Origin: Athripsodes cinereus
Taxonomy: Eukaryota > Arthropoda > Insecta > Trichoptera > Leptoceridae
Direction of reading: 5' to 3'
Length of the DNA: 64,000 nt
Assembly: GCA_947579605.1 (NCBI GenBank)
Contig: OX388310.1
Coordinates: 5,704,001-5,768,000, forward strand
Shown: piece after piece, positions 23,266-33,154 of the stretch
Numbering within the stretch: the first letter of the stretch is position 1
Layout of the letters: each line of letters begins with the position of its first letter
Notes under the pieces: generated by a model
The model's input: only the letters and a program-made list of their open reading frames with translations
Told to the model about the DNA's origin: nothing
Databases searched by the model: none
Translations under genes and position numbers: made by a program

Positions 23266-23869
23266 TTCGAATAAATACCCGTTCCCATAATAATTATATA
23301 AACATTTTTTCAATTCGGGAAACCGTTCTTTTCTATACAAGCTTGCATCCATTGAGCACTGAGAAAAGGTACATCTCCAAATTCAATTGATCTATAACAA
23401 TAAATTATTTTGCTCGCCTTACTATTGATATAATAAGACGCAAACAATCATTTAATTATACGTAACAGTAAATTTCTCGGCGCTTACCATCATCTTTTGT
23501 GTATACTTATAGATTTTGAAATTATTCGGCTCCTTTACCAACGTTTTAGTTAACTAAACATCCGTATGGCGCTAGTGGATTTAAAGAGTAGTACTCTGTT
23601 TATTTAAAAAGTGATCTTATCATATAAGACAATAAAGTAAAAAACGCGTTGGCACGTCCGTTTACTTACGCTGTTACTTCGTTTCCGTTTTTTCTGTCAT
23701 TTTTCGGTATGTAGTTATGTACCTATACAAACAAGTAACAACAAATACAAAAGGTGTTCGATCGAAAATATTGCGTTGCAACGATTTCTAATCTTTTGTT
23801 ATTGAGAAAGTGTGAATTTATTATTCTGCTGACCGTGAAGTTAGTGTGTTTTGTCAATGAAACAAAGCT

Positions 23870-24306
23870 ATGTATCTTTTTGAGTTGTTAAAGTCCTGGG
23901 GATTTGAGGATAAAATAGAATTATTCAGTAGTAAGTACCTACCATCACTTATTTGTTGTTTGTCATATTGTTTTAATTTAATGTGCAATATTTATTTATT
24001 TCTACTTATATTCTCGTAATTATATACATAGTTTTCACTCAAGAAATGTTATGTTAATGAAATGATTGCCAATAAATGTGCTTTTGCACAAAAAACACCA
24101 GACTACATAACTAACCTAACCTACAAATCAGTGTATAAATAATTTTGTGCTTAATAAAACCACAATATTACACCGCATTGTTATTCCCAGATATAATGCT
24201 ACATTAAAATAATTCTAAATTATTGAAGTTTTGATGCATTGACCTAAACTTAATATATTCCTTATGTTTTCCCACAGAAAATAAAATGGACATTGATATT
24301 GAATGA
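23870..24306 (+). CDS. Small spliced reading frame, broken SAM-like domain
   Basis: Exon 1 (23870-23930) starts ATG and reads MYLFELLKSWGFEDKIELFS. It ends at a perfect donor GTAAGT (23931). The acceptor is a pyrimidine-rich TTTTCCCACAG ending at 24277. Spliced, the frame goes on KNKMDIDIE and stops at 24306, giving 29 codons. The pattern LLxxWGFxxxIxLFxxNxIDxxxL is the first half of a SAM (sterile alpha motif) domain, which mediates protein-protein contacts. The expected continuation, ILNEQEVTELRQRYHYHLND, is present in exon 2 but in another frame, and ends at 24364. A short overlapping upstream frame starts at 23857. An AATAAA lies at 24573. It may be a frameshifted pseudogene, a retained first domain of a lost gene, or a misassembled base. 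SAM-bearing orphan proteins are common in insects. Confidence 0.45.
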
Positions 24307-24572
24307 ACAAGAAGTAACAGAGCTGAGACAAAGATACCACTATCATCTAAACGATATGGAGTGAGACATCACAATATTATTATTGTTATTAATTCTATTA
24401 TGTTGGAAGTGTTGGAACAGGAATATTCCAAAAAAATGTACTGCACTACAAGTATAGTATGTCTATGGCTGTTTTATTTGGTTTCCTATAATATGGTGTA
24501 TATTTTTATGTATGTTTTAATGTGTGTCTTTATTAACTGTCTTTATTTTTATTTTTTTCCTTTGTAATTTTT

Positions 24573-24578
24573 AATAAA
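24573..24578 (+). terminator. Candidate poly(A) signal of the SAM-like unit
   Basis: AATAAA lies about 210 bases after the second-frame stop, in a T-rich 3' flank. It is a plausible 3' end for the small spliced unit, although AATAAA is common by chance in this AT-rich DNA. Confidence 0.35.
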
Positions 24579-24847
24579 CTATTATTTTACGCAAGTAACT
24601 ACTTAAAAGATTTTTTTTTTTTTAATTTCCTACCTACTTTTTCTACTTATATTAATCACAATGTTTATTTGTAAAGTGTGAATAATTATTCTAATAATAT
24701 TATTTTTGTTGGTACAATTATACCGTTATTAGAAAAATAGATCACATTTTACAACTAAACGCGATTAATATTATGGGACTTTTGACAGCTACATTTTGAG
24801 GTTATGTATAGGTACCTACGTAAGTATGACAAGTAAATCAATTGATT
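24579..24847. other. No gene seen
   Basis: AT-rich sequence without a recognised feature. Confidence 0.4.
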
Positions 24848-25020
24848 CGTACCAACGATTCGTTCTGCAGCCAACTTCAAGTTGATGACGTCACTGTGAA
24901 GAAGTTGTTGGTAAATGTACCAATGAATTGGTTGCGAAGTCAATAGATCTGTACTAATGAATCGTTGTTACGATCTCTGGTCCTAATTTGATAGTACGTA
25001 CCAATGATTCGTTGTGAAAT
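24848..25020. repeat. Four degenerate GTACCAATGATTCGTT words
   Basis: GTACCAACGATTCGTT, GTACCAATGAATTGGTT, GTACTAATGAATCGTTG and GTACCAATGATTCGTTG occur at about 24848, 24917, 24952 and 25001. Spacing is irregular (69, 35 and 49 bases). This is not a simple tandem array. It could be an old binding-site cluster or the remains of an expanded repeat. Confidence 0.5.
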
Positions 25021-25104
25021 TTCGTTAGTATTTTTCTCAGTGAGCGTATTTCTGAAAAGTAAAATTATATTATAATTACATAGGATGTTTTGTCATTCAT
25101 ATTC

Positions 25105-25325
25105 ATACCAACGCGTTATTTTCCACAAATGGGGTAGTCACTAGCTACACTAACATTCAGATTCCCCTCGCCTTGCCATAGAAAAATGTGACATTCAAGA
25201 TGATGGCATTCGTCATCGCTAATTCAAAGATATCTTATACGGACACGATATATATTTTAAAATTACTGGCCTTTTACAAGACTTTCGAAAACTTACATTG
25301 AAAAGTAGTAGAATTATTATCTGTC
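25105..25325 (-). repeat. SINE-R copy, diverged
   Basis: TTTTCCACAAATGGGGTAGT, CGTCATCGCTAATTCAAAGA, and CTGGCCTTTTACAAGACTTT with CGAAAACTTACATTGAAAAG follow the minus-strand family order. Confidence 0.55.
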
Positions 25326-25339
25326 AGAAAATCCACGTT

Positions 25340-25430
25340 ATTGATGATGATGATTATGGATGATTTTGTTTTGACGCCGTTTAACAGTCCCTAGACCATC
25401 TCGAGGGCGCCGATTATTTTTATTTAACTA
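25340..25430 (-). repeat. LINE-U 3' end
   Basis: The minus strand reads CGGCGCCCTCGAGATGGTCT, GGGACTGTTAAACGGCGTCA, then AAAC and a (CAT)n-like tail. It matches the end at 55.7 kb. Confidence 0.6.
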
Positions 25431-25588
25431 TTATAAAATGATTAAAACACTTGTGACTGTCACAAATTTGATTAAAATGCGAGAATTTTATGTGAGTTCC
25501 AATTGAAGGTATTATTTATTGTCACAAATATTATTCACTTATTTGAAATTTTTAACAAGAGTTTAAAAATAATATTATATATAATGTG

Positions 25589-25895
25589 TTACAATCCACT
25601 GGATTGGTTTGCAACGAGTTTTGACTTTCTTCTCCATTCCTCCCTATTCTCAGCCAGTCTTTTCAGCTCTACGTATTTGCCACAGTTCATGTCCCTCTTC
25701 AGTTGGTCCATATACGCATCTCTTGGTCGGCCTCTGCCATTTGTCCCCTCAGTCTTACCCTCCGCAATGGCGATGAGTAGTCCTGGGTGCCTGATGTTGT
25801 GGCCAATCCAGTTAGCTCGCTGTTGGCCGATTCTCTTAAGAAGTTGCCTTTTTTCGCCTACCCTGGTTAAAACTTCTTCGTTTTCGATGTGAAAA
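25589..25895 (-). pseudogene. LINE C-terminal tail, RANWIGHNIRHPGLL family
   Basis: The minus strand gives an uninterrupted frame with EEVLTRVGEKRQLLKRIGQQ, RANWIGHNIRH, GRGRPRDAYMDQLKRDM and LAENREEWRRKSKL before a stop. The order (EVLxRVxExR, RxNWIGHxxR, EGKxxGxxGRGRPR, REEWR) matches the ending of a LINE family widespread in Lepidoptera, downstream of the polymerase. Catalytic domains are absent. A second, shorter copy lies at 57050-57240 on the same strand. The frame is still open upstream to about 25963, but that part is not LINE-like. Confidence 0.8.
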
Positions 25896-26224
25896 ATAAT
25901 AACACCCATACATTGAAGGACCCACCGTCCACCCGGATACCGCAGAAGTCTGGGGACTTCCATTTATCCGAAATTCTACACTTAACAAATCTTGTCCACA
26001 CCGGAGGCGCCATAGTGGGCAGCCTGAAGGGCTGGCCGGCCAAACCACCAAACCGCCAAAACCTCCGTGTGAAATCTTTTGACTAAACTCCTTCGATGTA
26101 CCTTTATACGAGAGAAGCAAACATATACAAAAAAAAAAGAAAAGTAATCAAATAAACAAGTTATCTTAACCTAAGTTACAAAATAATAAAAAGTAAAAGT
26201 GCGTAATATATTTACAAAATAATT
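25896..26224. other. GC-richer unassigned piece, then AT-rich
   Basis: From 25915 to about 26070 the sequence is unusually GC-rich for this window (CACCGGAGGCGCCATAGTGG, AGGGCTGGCCGGCC). It is open in more than one frame and I recognise no domain. It probably belongs to another retroelement. The rest is AT-rich with an A10 run near 26130. Confidence 0.4.
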
Positions 26225-26450
26225 GCATAATATTATGGAACAAAAGCTGAGTTGAGGTGTCCAGAGACTTTTACTAGGTTATTCAGGCCGGCGAACCCGA
26301 GGGTCGCCGTTACCGGGGCTGTTGCAAAGACGCTTCCCTCCCCAAGGGACATCCCAACCAGACCTAATACTCTCCACCAAGGGAGACAGGACAATACAAA
26401 GACGAAAAAAAAAAAAACGAGTTCGCCCGCGACAGTCAATAACACCCAAA
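26225..26450 (-). repeat. LINE-P 3' coding end
   Basis: The minus strand reads a frame ending LNNLVKVSGHLNSAF, followed by a 3' end. Upstream lies a CTGTCTCCCTTGGTGGAGAG block. The same blocks (CCAAGGGAGACAGGAC on the plus strand, GGTGTCCAGAGACTTTTAC) recur at 63690-63850, where the peptide VSGHITSAFF is seen. Two independent copies conserve SGHxxSAF, so this is the C-terminus or 3' region of a retroelement. The clade is unknown. Confidence 0.5.
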
Positions 26451-26486
26451 AAATTAACTTTATATAACTACTATAGGTACTATACT

Positions 26487-26725
26487 ATACCCTCACGCCG
26501 TGTCCTAAGGGGGGTAGGCAGAAAGAACGGAACGCCAAACAGATCTACATATCTTACACACTTCCTTCGTTTCCTCCACATTCATACAGTTTCTCATACA
26601 CGCACGAGAGAACGGAACGCCAAACAGATATATCTTTACACACTTCCTTCGTTTCCTCCACATTCATACAGTTTCTCACACACGCACGTCGGTTCCTCTT
26701 ACTCAACACGCGGCCGTCCTTGAGA
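26487..26725 (-). pseudogene. LINE-T C-terminal end with an 85-bp duplication
   Basis: Antisense LINE-T: the 3' end CTACCCCCCTTAGGACACGG and a TATAG-type tail lie at the left, and the coding tail runs to the right. The segment beginning GAACGGAACGCCAAACAGAT occurs twice, at 26525 and 26610, an 85-bp tandem duplication within the copy. The fragment stops after the CCTTGAGAATT motif. Confidence 0.75.
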
Positions 26726-26964
26726 ATTATAACTTACTTATAACTTATAACTATTGAAACTAAAAAAAAAAAAAATTTTTATTAATTTGAACAATTTTAA
26801 GATAATATCGTTAAGTGACTACAATAATTATAAGATGATAAAAATTAATTAATGAAAATAAACACAAACTGTTAAACCAAATTCAATAATAGGTACATTC
26901 ACCTGGTTTTGACTTACAATGTCACTGTCAAACGGTTTCGACTTTATAAGTAAGAACTCTGGCT
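26726..26964. other. No gene seen
   Basis: AT-rich sequence. It includes a CACCTGGTTTTGACTTACAA piece related to the GACCTGGTTTCGAC words at 9.97 and 48.8 kb. Confidence 0.4.
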
Positions 26965-27114
26965 CTGAGCCCGTAGACAATTTGTACTTGGCGATCGCCT
27001 ACAAACGAATTTTCGTCAATAACTGCAACAATAACGCATAATTATACGGTACGTGTAGGTAGATTGTCGAAAAGTTCGCCAGTAGACGATCGCTAAGTAC
27101 AAATTGTCTACGGG
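26965..27114. mobile_element. 150-bp MITE, probably hAT-type
   Basis: Inverted ends of about 31 bp: GAGCCCGTAGACAATTTGTA...GGCGATCG at 26967 and its near-exact complement ending at 27117. The 8-bp word CTCTGGCT is repeated on both sides (26957-26964 and 27115-27122). An 8-bp duplication fits hAT or P-type elements. No coding capacity. Confidence 0.75.
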
Positions 27115-27122
27115 CTCTGGCT

Positions 27123-27659
27123 ATTTTACCTTTTTTTCAAATATGGTAAAACTCTAACAGCTTGAATTTATTTCCATAACAAAAAAATCCACGTTACAAA
27201 CGTGTTATCTCGTGATTCAATTATTATATTAAGGAAGGGTAATATTAATTTTATTATAGGGATATTACAAAACGAAAATGTATACAAATATGCCATAGAC
27301 TATTAGATATAAATAAGAATATCGTAACCTATAAAGGTAGGCGCCATAATTTATGAATATCAGGAGAAGGTATGTAGGTTTGCATATATTTATAGCCGAG
27401 ATTGATTTTTTAAATGTTCATCACGGGGCAGTTTTGAAGGTCAATAAAGCGAGATCAGGGATAACGTTGGGTAAATCGCCCATTAATAATTTAGACGCGC
27501 ATGTTTGGGTCACATAACCAACCAAACCCACACCTTAACAGATTGTATTCAACCTGACGGATATTATAATACATATATAATATAACACAGGTACTTGTAA
27601 TCATTGGCGTACTTTTTTATATACTATGCATAAAACAATAGGTTCAACATAAAATTGCG
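27123..27659. other. No gene seen
   Basis: Mostly AT-rich. A moderately GC-rich segment at 27420-27540 (ATCAGGGATAACGTTGGGTA) was not assignable. Confidence 0.4.
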
Positions 27660-27775
27660 TACTTTTAATCATCATCTTCACCATCATCCCTCTTGCCTTT
27701 CGTGTTAAGCAGAAAGAATCGATTGCCACTTACCCCTATCCTTGCATACACTTTTCGCTTTCGTCACTATCATAC
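27660..27775 (-). repeat. LINE 3' end, relative of the 23.1-kb copy
   Basis: The minus strand reads GTGTATGCAAGGATAGGGGT, AAGTGGCAATCGATTCTTTC and TGCTTAACACGAAAGGC before a GATGATGGTGAAGATGATGA tail. It matches the order of the 23128-23265 copy with changes. Confidence 0.55.
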
Positions 27776-28587
27776 TATTTTTTATGCATGCTCTTCTATT
27801 CAATATGTTCCGTACATATCCGTCTGAGAGCACCATTTCTTAGCCGTATAGATACATTTTCATTGTCATTTTGTCCTCAAATAACTTTTTCATCATAGCT
27901 TGTTCACTTTGATTCTTGTCGTTTCCCCAACTTTCATTCAGAATCTTGCACTTATTAGCGAGTTTTTCATTATTTAAAAAATCATATCTTAATGATTGCA
28001 AGCATGATATTAAAATTTCTTGAACGTAAATAACACTAATGATTGCAAGCATGACATCACATTTTTTTTAACGTAACTTACACTTATGGTTGCAAGCAAG
28101 AAATCAAAATTTCTTAAAAATAACTTACAATGAATAAAACGGGACTTCGAATCAACATTTCTACCTTCACGTTAAGAATTATTAATTGCGATAATATATA
28201 TTGCATTATACATACAAGATATCAAGTTTGGAGTGTATCATAGTAGATAAGTAGAGTGGATACATATTTTCTTAAATTCCCAAATTCAAATAATATAATA
28301 TTACAAATTTAGCGTTGGAGGGAGGGGAAAGAAATTTAAAAAGTAAGCATTATGTATTTTTTATTTACATATAAAATATTGTAAAAGAAAGATCTATCAA
28401 TCTTGCAAAGTTTAGATTTCCCTTGAAAATATATATTGAATTGCTTCTTGTATTATTGACTAAACATTAAATGTGAAAATATAACAAAATATATAAAAAT
28501 GTGCAGTCCCGTCACTGCCACTTATACCCACGTAACATTATATAATAATACGCTCAGAATATTTTCCAACAATACTATATTATGGAT
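27776..28587. other. No gene; local duplication
   Basis: AT-rich. A local duplication around 27990-28095 repeats ATGATTGCAAGCATGA and related words three times (27992, 28037, 28088), with about 45-50 bases between starts. No function suggested. Confidence 0.45.
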
Positions 28588-28925
28588 ACAACACCCTCAC
28601 GCCGTGTCCCAAGTGGGGTAGGCAGAGAGGACGGAACGCCATATATGTAGATCTATCCTTACATACTGTTTCCGTTTCTTCTAAATTCATTCAATTTCTT
28701 TTTTTTCAATTTTTTTATTTTTTTATTTTTATTTGTTTATAAAGTTATAAATGAAATATACAAATATAACTTAAATCTAACCTTAAAATAGTTTGTGTGA
28801 ATTTGCTTGTTATCAATGTACAGTAAAGAATAAATAAATAAAATAAAATAAATAAAAAATACATTTCTCATACACGCAGATCGATTTCTCTAACTCAATA
28901 CATGACCGTCTTTGAGAATTTAATT
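28588..28925 (-). pseudogene. LINE-T C-terminal end, interrupted
   Basis: Antisense LINE-T with its 3' end at the left (CCCTCACGCCGTGTCCCAAG). The copy is interrupted at about 28700-28860 by a plus-strand LINE tail, with the word ATTTCT on both sides as a possible target duplication, and continues CTCATACACGCAGATCGATT to about 28925. Confidence 0.7.
28700..28860 (+). repeat. LINE tail inserted in LINE-T
   Basis: It ends TGTGAATTTGCTTGTTATCA, ATGTACAGTAAAGAATAAAT with an (AAAT)n tail, identical in plan to the end of the stem-loop LINE copy at 43597-43735. Only the final part is present. Confidence 0.65.
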
Positions 28926-28974
28926 CAAATGGCTAACGCATGGTCGCCTTTTTCACGCAGAACTTTTCAACTAG

Positions 28975-29245
28975 ATATATTTTTTATTTAACACAATATA
29001 CGGCAATTGCCTTTACAAGTATACAGATAAACTTTATAACGTCACACAATCATTCAACACATGTACAAAAATATAAAAACAACATAAAAACAGACAAAAC
29101 ATTCTACAGTTAAAGTCAAAAAATAAAAATTTAAATACAAATAAAATAAATTCATTAAAAGACAAATTTCAGTCACTAGTCAAGATATTAAAAAAAAAAA
29201 CAAAATATTATTTTACATCTGATACGCCAGGAACACAGAAAACAA
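28975..29245 (-). repeat. LINE 3' end, minus strand
   Basis: The plus strand starts TTTATTTAACACAATATACG, GCAATTGCCTTTACAAGTAT, the complement of a retroelement end. A weaker relative is at 50865-50930 (GTGTACGGCTTAATAGCCTT). The upstream part may be coding (minus-strand peptide LLEGAGLFSVFLAYQM) but is too short to assign. Confidence 0.4.
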
Positions 29246-29379
29246 ACCTGCACCCTCCAGTAAGAAAGTCTCTGCTCTTTTTGTTTTGAAACACTTGAGA
29301 ATGTCTTCGCTCCAGAATCGAAGAAACGAATGCCTCACTCAGAACCTTAGTATTTTATAGAATGCAAAATTGGTGAACG

Positions 29380-29535
29380 TAGTTAATGAACACCAAAAGT
29401 GATCACTTAAGCCAGCCAAGAGCTGTTTCGTAAGCTTTGAGACGCCTTTCTCACTTCTTTCGATTAAATTTTTTCCACAAAGTAACATTGCGTAAACAAG
29501 GTTCTGCAATCGTTCTGATTGGTTAAACAATGTAT
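29380..29535 (-). repeat. Interspersed repeat family W, second copy
   Basis: The complement of the 21605-21745 copy: AGTGATCACTTAAGCCAGCC, GCCTTTCTCACTTCTTTCGA. A 63-codon minus-strand frame (NLVYAMLLCGKNLIERSEKG...) spans it. The frame is not preserved well enough in the other copy to claim a protein. Confidence 0.5.
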
Positions 29536-30568
29536 TAGCTTTAATGGTAAAACAAGAATGAAAAGTATTCCGATATACACAATTAGTATTCAGTAAATTA
29601 ATGATGTCGAAAATAAAGGCGCGTTAATAGCTCTCCATTAATGGCAAATTGCGACATTGAAATTTTACTGAAAACAATGCTGAAAAATATCCATTTACAT
29701 GAACCATCACAACATCTCTCATTGGTAATAAACATAAGTTAGTTTTAGAAAACTTATCCCGTATAAAGCACACTTTAAGATCTACGAAAAAATATTAAAT
29801 TCAACAATGATTTAATCTAATTTTCTCATAAATATGTCATGTTTTAAGTTGGTGCAGAGTGAACAATATGTATGTTTATCATACGTAGTTAATAAACCGG
29901 CGACTTTTTATGCATGAAGAAATTTTAATTTTAATTCATAAAGATTTTTAATAGAATTAATTGTTTTAGTTTTGCAAGAATTCAATTACAAAAAAAAAAC
30001 AAAAAAAATATTTCTATGATTTCATCAGAAATTACGATATATATTCTGATTTTTTTTTATAACATTTCACATTAACTAAAAGTTGTGACTCTCTTAGCTT
30101 ACCAAGCTCTCATATACCTACAAAAAAGTTTTTTCATCGCTAATATCTAGGTAGGTAGGTACTACCAATTATCTACCTTTATTGAATGAATTTGTATGAA
30201 TAAATTCATTTACTTAATCGGCTTTGTACAATAAATCCAATTATTTTGGAACATTTATTTATCTCGTTTCGATATATTTTCGATGCGAATAATTCATCGA
30301 AAAATAAAAATGTTTTGATATCTACAGTAAAATAAAAAACAATATAGGTACCTATACCCACTTTATATCGTAGCTTTTTTAAGGTTTTCATACTGGGTAA
30401 GCCCATTGTCAATAGTTAATAAGTTGTAATGGTTCATTGAATAAATATAAGGGGATTAGGTATAATATTAACACAATATTTTCAATTAATTAAACATGAA
30501 TTTCCACCAAGTACCGTCGGTTGAAAATATCAACTTTACAATATTTTCATTTTCATTTAAATTTTGTG
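29536..30568. other. AT-rich stretch, nothing recognised
   Basis: No gene or repeat recognised. GTAGGTAGGTAGGTAC-like microsatellite near 30150. Confidence 0.45.
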
Positions 30569-31032
30569 TTATAGAAAAACCAGTGGTTATCTATGGTTCG
30601 GAGTCCTGGTGTATGACCATAAAAGACCAACAAAAACTTCTGTCTTTTGAAAGTTGGATTCTAAGAAAAATATTGGGTCCACGACCGGGTATTGCAGAAG
30701 GAACCTGGAGGCTTAAAGGCAATGAAGAAATTCGCACCACAACTAACCAGCCTTTCATCACAAGTGAGATCAGATCCCGAAGATTGGCATGGATTGGCCA
30801 CGTCGTTAGATCCGGAGAAGAAACGGCGACTAAAGGTATTCTGCAGGGTATACCCGAGGGCAGAAGACCGTTAGGCAGACTAAGACAAAGATTGTTGGAT
30901 GACATCGACCGGGATCAAGAGGAGCTCAATGCTAAAGACGACTGGCAGTCCATTGCTCAAGATAGTAAGGCTTGGAGATCTATTGTTTCAGAGGCAAAGG
31001 TCCTACAAAGGCTGTTCGGCCATCGGAAGTAA
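30569..31032 (+). pseudogene. LINE C-terminal fragment with intact frame
   Basis: A continuous frame of about 155 codons starts at PVVIYGSESWCMTIKDQQKL, goes through LSFESWILRKILGP, SRRLAWIGHVVRSGEE, EGRRPLGRLRQRLLDDIDRD and ends WRSIVSEAKVLQRLFGHRK. This is the segment that follows the reverse transcriptase in RTE/CR1-like LINEs: YGSExW, LRKIxGP, RLxWxGHVxR, GRRPLGRxRxRxxDD. The finger/palm region with the catalytic aspartates is missing, so it is a 5'-truncated insertion. It has no frameshift and is the best preserved coding fragment in the window. The frame is open upstream to 30496 in AT-rich sequence that is probably not LINE. Confidence 0.8.
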
Positions 31033-31259
31033 GTATAAGTTATACGAAACATTACAAAACACAAGAAACATAATATTTGACTGCATTTTACTATGATATG
31101 ATCACTCATGCAAGAATTGAAAATACTCAACATTACCTTAACTTTCGTACTCGAATAAGAGTCAGTAAGCTATGATCATTGATTTTATAGGCTAGCCCAA
31201 TTTATGACGTTATTATTTTTCCGTAGTACCGTGTACTATCGCGTATACTTGAGTTACTA
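31033..31259. other. No gene seen
   Basis: AT-rich flank of the LINE fragment. No poly(A) or simple-repeat tail is obvious. Confidence 0.4.
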
Positions 31260-31515
31260 TTTGCAGATGACCTCCTGGATACCTCACTTGTGGGATACGT
31301 CGTGATGGCATATTTCAAGAGTCCAAAACTTCTATTTATCCATTTGAGTGACCAGTGTCTTTTTTTCTTTTTTTTTCTCAATTATTTTCAGTCCATTAGT
31401 ACCACTAAGCCAGTATTGGCATCTCCGACCCTACCACGTCAGTGGGCGTCGGACTTAGCTGATTCCATTTTAAGACCCGTACATCCACGAATACCTTAAA
31501 GTGTGCAGCTTTCGT
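31260..31515 (+). repeat. SINE-R 3' end, then an unassigned GC-richer piece
   Basis: ATACCTCACTTGTGGGATAC and GTCGTGATGGCATA at 31278-31312 are a SINE-R 3' end. From 31390 to 31515 there is a GC-richer block (CTCCGACCCTACCACGTCAG, TGGGCGTCGGACTTAG) that looks like old retroelement coding sequence on either strand, without a recognisable motif. Confidence 0.45.
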
Positions 31516-32039
31516 GGTATTTAAAAACACCTCCCCAAACGTATAGAAGAAGTAGTAGATAACATCGCTTTCAAAAGGTAATCAATAATTTAAACTACAT
31601 CCTGTGTTCCAATTATGTTTAATCGTCTAAAGCCATTTCTACTACGTCTTTTTCTTTGAAATTCTTCTCTTAGATACATTATTAATATCTTTCACAAGTA
31701 GAATGTAATATATTTTTTATAGCATAAACGATCGCCATGAATAAATAATTAATTAAAATGCCATGTTCTTTCAGACACAGTTTCCTGCTACGAGTAAATG
31801 TAGGATTCTGTGAGGAATAAATATAAATGAATACAAGAAATTAAACTAGGAAAATATATATTTTAACAAAATATATTAGAATGTTTTTGGTGAACAACAA
31901 ATGAATAAAGTAACATTAAATTTAAAAAAATATTCGCGAAATACTTATACCGTTTCACTAATCTTGTCAATTTAAAATGGCAATTATTCAGAATTTAATT
32001 TTAAATTACTTTACTGTATTTGAATGATTTATTAAAAAA
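31516..32039. other. AT-rich stretch, nothing recognised
   Basis: No gene or repeat recognised. Confidence 0.45.
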
Positions 32040-32150
32040 ATATATTGGCACGAAGAGGACAGTTTGCATGTTCCTTACATGCAGCTGATCTGCTGGCTAC
32101 CCCTATTGTGGGATATGCCGTGATGGTATAGTAGTAGTAGTAGTAGTAAA
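32040..32150 (+). repeat. SINE-R 3' half with (TAG)n tail
   Basis: ATATTGGCACGAAGAGGACA, GTTTGCATGTTCCTTACATG, CAGCTGATCTGCTGGCTACC, then ATTGTGGGATATGCCGTGAT and GGTATAG(TAG)5. A clean 3' end with a trinucleotide version of the tail. Confidence 0.75.
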
Positions 32151-32299
32151 AAATACACGGCTGAAAGAAATAGTGGATGTAGAAGTGGGCGTTAGCGGTG
32201 GAAGTTAAAAGTGTGTAATGATAGGATCAAAGTATTTTAATGAACTTCGTTGCTAAAACAACGTTTATCAACCAAAACCAAAAAAGTGGGTTTATCAAT

Positions 32300-32536
32300 T
32301 GTGTCGGTGCACACGTAGTAGAATTCCATAATTATGTAATTGAAACAAGTGTTTCATTCTACTATAGATTATTGATTCCGAGAGACACGTCTTTCGACTT
32401 ATCAGGTCATTATCAATAAATCTAAAATTTCCAGTAAGTTACATTGTTCATAATAGGTCAGATAATGACTATATAATGAATTTCTTTTGGAATCAATAAT
32501 CTATAGTAGAAAGAAACACTTGTTTCAATTACATAA
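32300..32536. mobile_element. Hairpin element family H, copy 1
   Basis: It begins GTGTCGGTG...GTAGTAGAATTCCAT and continues as an inverted repeat: the left arm at 32330-32379 (GTAATTGAAACAAGTGTTTC, ATTCTACTATAGATTATTG) is almost the exact complement of the right arm at 32488-32536. The loop is about 108 bp and includes ACACGTCTTTCGACTTATCA. Two relatives lie at 42762-42951 and 58450-58568. Non-coding. Confidence 0.75.
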
Positions 32537-33154
32537 CAAAAATGTCGGTTTTAAGACTCGTTCGGTAAATAAAATATTTGTTTGTGATGTAGACTGAATT
32601 TACATAATAAAATTGCGCTCGGGCCTTTCAGTCGTCCCCACAAAAAAAAACTGCGCAATGATGATAAATGGTGATGAGTAGATAAGGTTTTTGTAAAATC
32701 AATGATGAATAAACAAAGAAGATTTAAGATTACCAATGACTAGTAGTAAGATAGCGTAAATTTGTACTTTTTATAAGTAAGGGTATATTTGTGTGTTTTT
32801 TTTTCAAAGATGTCTCATACAGATAATGTAAATATATTATTATTGTATTGTTTTTATTACACTCTACTTACTTAACATTTTTATTATTTCCTTTGTTCTA
32901 CTTGTTTACGAAACAATTTGCGTTTCCTTGAAATAATAATACACAGTAAAAGCCTCAAAATCTAAACCAATTTACATGAAGACAAACTTTGTTGTGTACA
33001 TTGTATTGTATTATGAAAATTTAATCAAAATATTTCATTTCGATTGCTTTCAAATATTTTTTTCAAACAGTTTTTTTTCCTCTATCAATATAATTGATTT
33101 GATTTTATCGAAGGTCATAATAAAAAGCTAATGTTTAACTACACAATACATTAC
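32537..33154. other. AT-rich stretch, nothing recognised
   Basis: No gene recognised. An open frame at 32551-32736 is low-complexity. Confidence 0.4.

Noticed and set aside
24361..24567. 68-codon plus-strand frame after the SAM-like exon
   Set aside because: It starts at GTG, is made of hydrophobic AT-rich codons in the presumed 3' untranslated region and has no motif.
25503..25892. 129-codon plus-strand open frame
   Set aside because: It is opposite the clear LINE tail on the minus strand, whose motifs explain the open frame.
26322..26723. 133-codon plus-strand open frame
   Set aside because: It is antisense to LINE-P and LINE-T pieces and crosses the 85-bp duplication. It is a shadow of the retroelements.
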